Assembly: GCA_037043015.1 (NCBI GenBank)
Contig: CM073330.1
Location: forward strand, 13,658,512 to 13,722,511
Source: Bryum argenteum
Lineage: Eukaryota > Streptophyta > Bryopsida > Bryales > Bryaceae
Reading direction: 5' to 3'
DNA: 64,000 nt
A program made the translations under genes and the position numbers. The notes beneath the pieces are model-generated. The model had not been told where the DNA came from. It ran no database searches and was given only the letters and a program-made list of their open reading frames with translations. Positions 54,865 to 64,000 of the stretch are shown one piece after another; position 1 is the first letter of the stretch; each line of letters starts with the position of its first letter.

Positions 54865-55857
54865 CAGACTCTTTTGCCACTCTTCTGATTTTTGGGTTCT
54901 ATTCTAAATTTTGAGTATTTCCCTTCGTCCAGACGAACCAGTCAAACAGATTTAAAAACACCAAATCCAATATTCCCTGCCTGAATACCATGGGGAAGAC
55001 AAGAGAAGAGAAGAGAAGAACTCTAGTCATGTATGCCCACTTCGTTCCCATATATAGCACGCAGGGAGTCAGGCGACAAAAAAGAACTGAAAAACATGAA
55101 CAATATCAAATACGATAATCAACACACAATCTTCGCTAGCAACTCCTCCCAGTCAATTGGCAGGTCGGTTACCACACTTGGCGACACAATGACTACAAAG
55201 GATGTTCCTTATTCTACATCCAGAACGTGAAAAATGTAAAACCCCTATCGTTACAGCATCCCTTAAATTTCAATGCAACCATAGAACCTCAGGTCTCAAC
55301 CCAAACTTCATAGAGGTTCAAGAGATTAGTAAATGACCGAGTGCCTCTTGGTCGAAGTTTATCTTACAGTCACGCAAGGAAGTTCAGCAGTGAGATATTA
55401 GAAGAGCTCATCACGAACGAAAACAGGCAACTGCCTGTGTACCATGTGAAGAGAAAGGTAAAAAAATCCACATTCTTGAAAGCTTTAAGAAGATTGAGAG
55501 AAGAGAGCTCAAAGCTCTGAAGGTTTCTATTGTCAAAGTCTACTGATGTCAATAGAGATGGCTTACTTCCAATGGATCCATGACATTCTGAGCTCTCAAT
55601 ATACACGTCCTCCGCAACGATTATTGCGGTCAGAGCCACAGAACCTTCCTGAAAAATCAAAGGTCTGCACTACACTTTCACCGAAGATAGCAGAAGGCGC
55701 TTTTCCCGGCCTGTATCTCCGATGGATCCGACAAGCCCACATCTTTTGTCCACATCTTGAAAGAGGTCAAAAGTAGCAAGCTTTGGGCTTTGAGCTCTAA
55801 GCTTGATCATGTCTAAAGAGGGTGATGATGAGTAAAGAGGGTGAACAAACTTGAGCC
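54865..55857. other. Region downstream of DDB2 and of the tRNA
   Basis: It probably includes the DDB2 3' UTR next to 55858. Purine-rich simple sequence (AAGAGAAGAGAAGAG) lies at 55000-55018. I see no further gene. Confidence 0.5.
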
Positions 55858-58800
55858 TTACTTGCTTCTTCGTCGCAGCACTCTTCCTTCTGAGGGTGGA
55901 GTGTCTTTGGATGGGCTAAGGTCCAATTCATCCTCGCTATCCTCATCGTCAGAGCTGCTCTTCCTCCGTTTGCTCTTCTCCTTCTTACTCGAGCAAGAAC
56001 CCCCTGCTCCATTCGCATTCGCATTCGAAGAGGCTCCTGCTCCATTCGCGTTCGCGTTCGCCTTGGCAGCAAACTTCTTCTTCATGAAGGCGAAATCATC
56101 ATCGTCGTCGTTGTTGCCTTTGCCTTTCGCCCTCCCTGCCTTGCCCCCATCCGCTTCGTATATTTGAATCTTCGTTGTTTTCTTCCCGTTCGCCTCTGCT
56201 TCCGTCGTAGCTTCCGATTCTGGTATCTCTTCAATCTCGTCTTTCGGCCTCCATATAAACAAAGAGCTGAAAAAAAATTCGTAACCCCACAAAGAACATA
56301 AGTAAAACATCACATAGAATGAGTAGAACATCAGGAAAGTAAGAACAGAACACATATACTGCAACGAAACCAAAAACTCGACCATATAACATCTATTTCT
56401 ACCAATGATTATTGTCGAAAGGAAGGAAACAGCTCAAGTGAGAGAGCCTTCGGTTGTGGTCCTTACCGGGAGCTGCCAGTGGCCATACAATCGAGCCTGG
56501 GGTGCAATTTGTTGACAGTGCAGATGGTGGTGATGCTGTGGTCGTAGACTTGCTCAACAAGGCGGCCGGTGCTGGTGTCAATGAAGTCGATGGGATGCAA
56601 GGCGACCCCATTAAAATCATCGCTGATGTAGCGACCGATGACAGCCAGGCATTCCGATCGGTCTTTCGGGTCCCATTCTGCTTTGAACGACGTGATGTAG
56701 CGGTTGAAGTTGTGGCTGTGCACAATCTCCCGGCTTGGCTCCGACAGATCGGAGCAGAGATTGTCCCACACCCGAATGCGATTGTCTAAACATGTGCTCA
56801 TGATCTTGTTGCCGGTAATGGGAGAGAAATATGCCGCTGTCACCACTCGTGGGTGGTTCAGCTGTGCTAAACAGTTGTCCGGGCTCAACATCCTCAAGTC
56901 CCATATCCTTACCTGCAAACAACTTATCATGTTGATTAGTATCATACTTTTCCCAAACATGTATGCTTTTCCAAACATGTCGTATAGAAGAGGTTTGAGT
57001 GTGTTACAAGGATGTGTTACATGAGTTTCTTTCATCCGAAGAACATTGGGTAGTATCAACATAAGCAGTGTCCTCACTTGATCTAGTGAAATGTATATGA
57101 ATGAATCATCAGCATTAAATCGGTTAATTTGATGCATCGACAAGAAATAGTCTGTCAGAAAAGTCATTATGGAGCATTTAGTCTTTGCTTAATCAAGGGG
57201 TAAAATGTAGAGCTTCAGGAAAATGTACCGTATGATCATTGCCGCAGGTGAGGAAAAGATCAGTGTCGATAGGATGGCAATCAACGCCCACCACTTTGGT
57301 ACCCTTTTTATGTACAGGAATAGGTTTTCCCACCGGCTTGTTGGCACGTATGTCCATCCTGCGACAAAAACAAGTGTTCAGTAAGATACGATACTCCAAA
57401 TCATTCGAGAATATGTGTATGCACATGAATAAGAAGCTCACTGGTAAAGGAATCCGAAATTGTCGGCGGCCAAGCCTATCTCTCTTCGGGGGTTTAGATC
57501 CATCGAATGAAGCATTCGCCATGACGAAGGACCCTGCAAGTACGCCACAGTGCTGATTAGCAACTGTGCTATAAAAGCTTGAAGAATGTGCACATTCGAG
57601 GGGAGAACTTACCGCCCATCCATCGGGGTTGAGATCAAGAACGGTGCTCGATGTCCCCGACTCTATATCCGTAAAGCAAACCTTCCCATCCGCGGAGGCC
57701 GTGTACAACATGCCGTCCTGCTCCGGATGAAACCTGCAAAAGATTGATGACATTAGCTCTGGCCTTATTGACTGATGTACTCTGAGGTATCCAAAAGCTC
57801 AAAAGATAGGAAAGTGCTTACTTGATATCATTCACCAGAGCTGCGTGAATATCTTCGTGCACAGTTTTGTTGTAAACCTTCTTGAAATCCCATATGCCTA
57901 CTTGACCTCTCTGTAAAGAGAAACTCGAAAGAGTCAGGATCGTTCTCGAACTAAAAGAGGCCCAACATTCTGTTGCTTCATTGCAAAGTTCCATTACCTT
58001 GTCGCCAGAAATTAAAATGCTGTCGTTGGTAGGGTGGAACTCCAAATGCGTCACTCGTCGGCTGTGCAAGCGGATGATGGCAGCATCCACTTTGTTCGGA
58101 ATCACTTGTGGTAAGTGAACCTAGTGAGCAAATCCACCATTAAAGAAAGAAAAACCAAGCTGGAAGTGAACATTAGTGTAAGGAGAACCACAAAAAAGAA
58201 GTGACTGATCGCAAACTCCTACCCCACATGGCAAACTGTACCTTCCAAAACATTACTCAACAGTCTTATGATGACAGTATTCCTGTAACCAGACAAGCTG
58301 AAGCGATTGAACTTATCATCTATGATGCAAAACCGGCTCATTCGTATTCAATGAAAAGCTCCATTGTCTACAGAACTAAACGAAGGGTTATACTTACTCC
58401 GGGTACGTTGCAGCGGAGCTGGCGCTCATGAACGAAATCTAGGAGGCCCAACGATTTCCTACGAGGGGCAGCAACAACACCGTGCTCTGTTGCCGTCCTA
58501 TGCGGACATGTAAGCGTCGTATGACCTGCAGAGGAACCGAAGTCAATTTCAAACCATTTTTCTTCACCATTTCATCCTAGCAACATCGTCACACTTACAA
58601 AGAAACAGAGCAATGAAGGAAACAAACCAGGCTCTTTGCAAAGATAACAAGGCTTGTTGGGACAGTCCATGTATATTGATCCCACAAAACCAGCCTGATG
58701 ATCTCTCGCCTTGCATACCTGCAAAACCGAAAATTATCTCCAATTCAATGCCATTATGCTTCTTCCTGAAATCTTGTATGAATAGGTAGAAGAATATCAC

Positions 58801-59322
58801 TTGAAAACTCGAATATCTGTCTTGATGTGGTGAAAAAACAGCATACAGTTTCTTTACATGACTAGTGCTTTGGTAGATCCAGCAAAGTGTGCCCACATTG
58901 GTCACGGGCTACTGCTTGAACGCATTTTCTTTCAAAAGCACTTATTCGGGACAAAACCTCATGTAAACCCTGTCCCTTGAAACGAATAGTAATGTCGTGA
59001 GGTTCGGAAAAATGCATTGCAATAAGAGCCATGATCTCGGACAAACCTTGCAGAAACCCTGACCCTTCAGACTGATGGTAATCTTGCCCTTGCCCTTCCT
59101 GAATTTCTTCCTTTTTTCTTCTTCCAGTTCCTCTTCTTCTTCTTCTTCTTTTTCTGCGACCTCTTCATTGTCCTCTTCATCCTCTCCTACATAATCCTCC
59201 TCATCATCCGGCGCTTCTTCAACGAAATCCTCGTCCTCCTCTTCCTCCGATGACTCCTCACTCTCACTCTGCCTTTCCACCACCACCATCTTCTTCCTCA
59301 ATGCCGACCTCGTCATTGTCAT
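55858..59322 (-). CDS. DDB2: DDB2-type UV-damaged DNA-binding protein (WD40)
   Basis: Ten exons: 59322-59047, 58718-58628, 58525-58398, 58120-57998, 57910-57822, 57733-57613, 57533-57442, 57358-57229, 56912-56467, 56266-55858; phases agree and all introns are GT-AG, giving 634 aa. The N-terminus is strongly acidic (residues 15-75). A plant-type zinc region follows: CKVC at 91-94 and a CX2CX4HX4C knuckle (CYLCKEPGHTTLTC). The WD40 propeller covers exons 4-9, with VTHLEFHPTNDSILISGDK, NPDGW, CGNDHT, and the DWD box WDLR at 354-357 that docks DDB1-CUL4 ligase. FNRYITSFKAEWDPKD and GRYISDDFNG are also typical. The C-terminal exon is basic and low-complexity (NANANGAG repeats). DDB2 finds UV photoproducts in chromatin and starts nucleotide excision repair. 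The start is the first ATG; ATG at 59316 is an alternative. Confidence 0.93.
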
Positions 59323-59339
59323 TCTGCTCAATCAATCCC

Positions 59340-59509
59340 ACAAATCACTAAACCCCTCTCAAGCACTACAGCTAAACCCCCCACAAATCACTGACCGTTC
59401 ACTTCCACTAAACTCCTCTCAAACTGCTAAACCCACGAAGTACACTCACGAAACTCCTCTCAAACTGCTAAACGCACGTAGTACACTCACGAAACTCCTC
59501 TCAAACCCA
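59340..59509 (-). repeat. 41-bp tandem repeat in the DDB2 5' flank
   Basis: AACTCCTCTCAAACTGCTAA starts at 59411 and 59452 and, in part, at 59493, giving 2.4 units of 41 bp. A degenerate copy occurs near 59355. On the gene strand it gives repeated TTTGAGAGGAGTTT words within 200 bp of the start codon, so it is in the 5' UTR or promoter. Confidence 0.8.
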
Positions 59510-61590
59510 CAAAAGCGCGCACAAGGTTGCAAAATGCTAAACCTCCGATAAACCCTGAATGAAGACTTTTTAACAGAATTGGATTTGCGGGTTTTGTTTT
59601 CAAAGCGAATTTTACTGCAATGTGGCAATTAAGAGTCGTGTTAAGAATCGAAAAAGACTGTGCACACCAATTACACGAATTTTCATAACAAGTGGGCGAG
59701 AATGGCGGCATTGATGAGCAAAGGGTCAGGACCCACCGCTATTTGTACATGATCGGATGATTCTTCTGATCGGGAATTCTGATTTTGAGGAAGTCAAGTA
59801 GAAATTGCGTGATGAGGAGGAGCTTGAGCAACAAGCTTCTTTCGGCTTTCAACAAGAGAGTTGCGTTGTGGGAGCCCTAATTTGGGACTGTAGGGCGGCG
59901 GGGTTTAATAGTGAGATATGTTCGTCAGAGGTAGATTTGGGGAAGCTTCGTTGGGTTTTTGACACGTGGCGAGTGGAGAGGCGGCCAAGTCTGCTGCCTT
60001 GTGGCCATGGATGTTTTAGACTTCCAGTTCATTAAGGTAGTCAGGCTTATTCCCATGCAAATTAGAGATCTGATTTATATATAACCCAAAATCCCAAATG
60101 GACCATGAAATTGTTAAGTGAGAACTTGGGTTGTTCGAGGAGTTTGTTTAACCCCTAAAGGAGAAGCCCTATAGTGCACCTCTAGATGGTCATTCCTATG
60201 ATTCATTCGTGAATAAATTATTTCTTTTGAATGGATTTTGAAAAATCTATCAATTAGTAACAAACAAAATTGAGTACTTTGTTCAAGAAATCAGCTTTGG
60301 CAAGCCTTGGAGACAATGTAGCGACTCTTCATCAAAGTTTACCATTCAAAAGCAAATAGAGTCGTACATGTGTGTAAATTACATGAGAAGTTAAAATGGT
60401 TGTAATCTTGCACCATCTTGCTTGTATGTTTTGGATCATTATTCTGTTGAAACACCACATTCTTTCAATCCAAATTGTATTGCCAAATTGTACACTACAA
60501 AAAGTTTTCCAAAATAAATTTTTACACATGCCTATAAATATTCCATTATGTACCAAGCTCGAAGTCCAAAAGCTTTCTTACAACTCCAAATCATAACATG
60601 TTTACTACCATGTTTGATTCTTGGACATGTTGCGATTGGACACGTTCTCCATCTTTAATCCAACACCATGACCTATCGCCAGGATTTGTTTATCTTTGTC
60701 TCATCATTGAATATAACGTGTTTCTAATCATGAAAGGAAGTGATTTTTTGTCACAGTATACATATGAAGTTCATAATGGCGAGCTTCAGGTTATCATTTA
60801 ATTCTATCTATGAAATACAAAATATTGCATCCACTAGTAGGATTGGCCAAAAAAAACCTTTGAGAAGTGTCCTAAATGACAGGATGTCACATTAATGTCT
60901 ATAATGAGGAAGTTTGTAACAGGAGTTGTGTTTTAACCCCTAAAGATCCAAGAGGAACAAATCGGGCTTTTGCTATTTTGACAGCCTAGATGAATAGGTT
61001 TAAAGTAATATTTTTGCCTAAATTTTTTAATGTGTGTATGTGGTAAAATTTGCAAAGCCAAGTTTCAATTTTTGAGTCTTCTACGACAATTATTGGTTTG
61101 CGGGCCGAACTAGGGCAATTTAAATTTAGTATTTTTTTGAGATTTTTTTTTGGAAATATGTTCATGACCAAATCTCTACTTAAGTTCCAAAGGGCCCCAA
61201 GTCACAAAGAGTACCAATTTTACAAGGGCAACCTCTTTTTATGGCTCTGGTTATAATTTACTAACTGGGAAATCTGTACGCAGTGAGAATAGGCAGTACT
61301 AGAAATGGGGGGGGGTGTTGTGATGTGCTCCACATCGCAAAGTTAGTGTAATTAAGTTTGATGTGTTCAAAGCAAAATTTTGCAATGTGCTCCATGAGAC
61401 TAGCACATTGCAAACCGTTTGCGATGTGCCTAGGTAAACTAAGTGAAGTTACATAGGTAAATTTTGAAAGTGTATGTATGTGACAAGATACCATGAGTCC
61501 TTGCAAAAACACTTATCTCCCAAAGAATGAACCTCAAAACAGAGATTTTAGAAATTGGATCACAACATAGATTAATGAAGTAATATTATT
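59510..61590. other. Intergenic DNA right of DDB2
   Basis: The first 500 bp have normal base composition and would include the DDB2 promoter. A short frame at 59805-60035 on the plus strand has no family resemblance. A CTAGAAATGGGGGGGGG stretch near 61300 looks vaguely like a transposon end, but no partner end is seen. Otherwise AT-rich, no gene recognised. Confidence 0.5.
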
Positions 61591-61596
61591 TAATTA

Positions 61597-61942
61597 AAAA
61601 TGTACAATTCCGTGAAATGTACGTTTGTAGAAAATGTACATTTCTGTGAAATGCACGTTTATAGACTATGTACATTTTTGTGAAATGTAAGGTTGTAGAA
61701 AATGTACATTTTTGTGAAATGTACAGTTGTAGAAAATGTACATTTATGTAAAATGCACATTTGTAAAATATGTATATTTTTGTGAAATGCACGTTTGTAA
61801 AATATGTATATTTTTGTGAAATGTATGTTTGTAGAAATTGTACTTATATGTGAAATGTACATTTGTAGAAAATGTATATTTCTGTAACATGCACGTTTGT
61901 AAAAAATGTACATATCTGGGAAATGTACGTTTGTAGAAAATT
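61597..61942. repeat. ~34-bp tandem repeat, about ten copies
   Basis: Units of the form GTAGAAAATGTACATTTCTG followed by TGAAATGCACGTTT recur about every 34 bp with substitutions. TGTACATTT is itself near-palindromic. Open frames on the minus strand across it are periodic by-products. No spacers, so not a CRISPR array. Confidence 0.9.
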
Positions 61943-62009
61943 GATGAAGAAAGTGTGCTTGCGAAGCTCTAGAGGAAGATGCGTGTTGGCGTCAGAGCGC
62001 AAGCAATTA

Positions 62010-62850
62010 AAATGGATACTTTGAAGGGCCATACTTCTTCACATTAAAGTGTAAATTGCAGATCCATCTAATGAAGTATGAATAAATGGCATCCATTTCA
62101 AAGAAGACAACTCTTGTTTTAGAGTATTAAAACATGAGGCAAGTTTTACCATTGTAAGGCGATTATGGGAGTTTATTGTGAATTCTTTTTATGGAATCAT
62201 GATCTTAAGATGAAGGCTAACAACTTTCTAGTTGGAAGATATTTGATCAAGATAATTTTGGTATTGGATTTGCACTGATGTTTTTACAATGGAAAAAGTA
62301 AATAGATGGATGATTTTTGAGGAGCTATATCTCCTTCATACAATGTTGGATTTTGACTTTGTTTTCTGGGATGGGTTCCAATTTGAGTCTAGTTATTGCA
62401 GTAGAAACCTTAAAAAAATAAAAAATTGTATCAAAGACAAGGTATAGATTTAAGTGCAAAGAGTTAACTTTTGGACTATTCTTCCTTTGTAAAAATATTT
62501 GGCAATTTTTACCATTTCAAGACCATTATTTGCGCAAAGAAATTTTTCTCATGAATTTTTTTTGTTCAAGGGTGATATGGAGACAAAGGCAAACATCATT
62601 GTGACTCTTGGTAAACATTGCAATAAGTTTATAATAAGTAGCGTTTTACAAAGTGAAATTGTTGAGATTTTGTGATGATTTTTAGTACTTATATGTTATG
62701 ATCTTGCAATTTATGATGCCTCATGACTCAAAATCTGAGCCACATGATGTAAAATATTTCTACTACAAGATTTTATGGTTGACATTTGAATAACTATTCA
62801 TGTTTCTATTTATAAGACTTTTTTTGAGAATGTGTTCGTTTTTATACAAA
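62010..62850 (+). repeat. Dispersed repeat family R1 copy
   Basis: GGGCCATACTTCTTCACATT, the core TTTGAGGAGCTATATCTCC, TGGGTTCCAATTTGAGTC and AAGTGCAAAGAGTTAAC occur in the same order as in the other R1 copies. No coding region. Confidence 0.65.
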
Positions 62851-64000
62851 TGAGTCTAACCATTTAGGAGTTAGAGAAGGTTTGAAAACAAAGATGTATA
62901 GGGAAACATGCATCACATTAGTATTATTTGGTATAAGAAGAGATGTAATGGTAAGTAAGTGCCTTTACAAGTTTGTGAATCTTGAGAAAAATCTCCAAAA
63001 TCTTAAATTTTGACAAATTTTGAAAGAAATAAATCGGAAATTACCAAAAACATTGAAGGGTTTTTTTGTAAGTTTTGGAGGCTGCTTGTGTAATATTGGT
63101 AAATCTTTTGACTTGGGTCACTTTGGAACTTGGGTAGTTATTTTTTTATGAACATAAATTTTTTTAAAAAAAATTTAAAATTTTTAACAATAATTATATA
63201 TATATATATAATAAAAAATAAAAAAATAAAAACTTAAACAACCCATTTTAGACTTGAAACCTAAAATTTATAGATGAATGTTCTAAGATTGGAATTTGGC
63301 TTTGCAAGTTTTACCACATACACTTTGGAATAGAGGGAGCACCAAGTAAAAATCTTAGGAAAAGATATTATCTTTAAACCCCTTCATTTAGATTGCCGAA
63401 AATAACAAAAAGTTGTTTTGGTGGTCGTGGATCTATGGGGGTTACAATCTAGGTTGTCTTGAAAGCCATCAACTCAAAATATAACCCTAGCAACTACCAG
63501 TTTGGAACATAATTCAGTGGACTAGTAATTAAATTACACGTCATAAACATAGAATGTAGCTAACACTACAAAGTGACCCTAAAGGCTTGAGACATGGGGA
63601 ATCAGCTCCTATATTAACAATTTTTTGATGTGTTGTCAAAGCAACACATTGATCCAATTGGGCTCAAACCCTGAATAATGTGGCTTGGAAATTTCTTAGT
63701 CTCAAGTCAAATTCCATGTAAGGCATTTCTAAGCACTTCAATTCTATTTTAGATTAACCCCTAAAGTCGAGAGGAGCCAACTTGTTGTCATCTTGATTTT
63801 TAGGAGGCTCTCAATAAGTGAATTCAGATTGTATAAAGGTGAAACTTCTTTCAAGACATAGATTTATCCCATATATTTCCAATAAAACCATTCATGGTTC
63901 AAAATTCCTTGATACTTTAGGAGATGTTCTCAGTCAAAAGTTTGATAATAAATCTTTGCCTAAAAGTGCGACAAGCGCTCACTTATATCCAAAATCAATC
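62851..64000. other. AT-rich DNA to the window edge
   Basis: It contains a short TA run near 63195-63212 and poly-A/T stretches. No gene, RNA or element border is recognised. Confidence 0.5.

Noticed and set aside
59805..60035. 76-aa ORF right of DDB2
   Set aside because: Short, no start context, no motif; probably the DDB2 upstream region.
61290..61320. Second CACTA-type element end
   Set aside because: GTACTAGAAATGGGG resembles a CACTA end only loosely, and no matching inverted end or target duplication was found.
61597..61942. CRISPR-like array
   Set aside because: Units are contiguous and degenerate without unique spacers, and the genome is a plant.

Overview
This window is nuclear DNA of a land plant. 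The evidence is a BURP-domain gene, a tandem family of small secreted proteins that look like the plant self-incompatibility S1 (S-protein homolog, SPH) family, a plant-type DDB2 gene with GT-AG introns, a tRNA-Gly(GCC), and plant-style Ty3/gypsy and CACTA elements in AT-rich intergenic DNA. The lineage cannot be fixed from sequence alone. A DD34E Tc1-type transposon is unusual for flowering plants and makes a non-flowering plant worth considering, but that is a guess.

Layout. (1) 1-17.1 kb is a nest of transposons. A plus-strand Ty3/gypsy element (A), entering from the left edge, is split at 1404/14824 by a minus-strand 13.4-kb Ty3/gypsy element (B) with LTRs, a GCTCC target duplication, gag, damaged pol, an open integrase and a large extra 3' ORF. 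A 1155-bp CACTA-type element lies inside B's 3' LTR. (2) 17.1-23.5 kb is gene-free, AT-rich DNA with two dispersed repeat families, a near-perfect 147-nt hairpin, an orphan SPH promoter and a MITE-like element. (3) 23.66-24.74 kb is a two-exon BURP gene. (4) 25.6-31.9 kb is a Tc1-type transposon with TA target duplications, about 580-bp inverted repeats and an intact 336-aa DD34E transposase; a small MITE and a 3.16-kb hAT-like element are nested in it. (5) 32-35 kb holds dispersed repeats. (6) 35.4-53.9 kb is the SPH array: four intact two-exon genes, one frameshifted copy and four broken or partial copies. (7) 54.8 kb has the tRNA. (8) 55.9-59.3 kb is a ten-exon DDB2 gene on the minus strand. 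(9) 59.5-64 kb is gene-poor with a 34-bp tandem repeat and another dispersed repeat copy.

The most original part is the SPH array. Its copies share a promoter module around the TATA box, a probable 5'-UTR intron and one coding intron at a fixed position. In most copies that intron starts with GC instead of GT; in several the reading frame leaves no alternative donor. An inverted SPH 3'-UTR fragment, an orphan promoter and fused or exon-only copies show that the array grows and decays by unequal exchange. BURP and SPH products both carry signal peptides and would act in the secretory pathway or cell wall; DDB2 would act in the nucleus in UV-damage recognition. Nothing indicates that the three work together.
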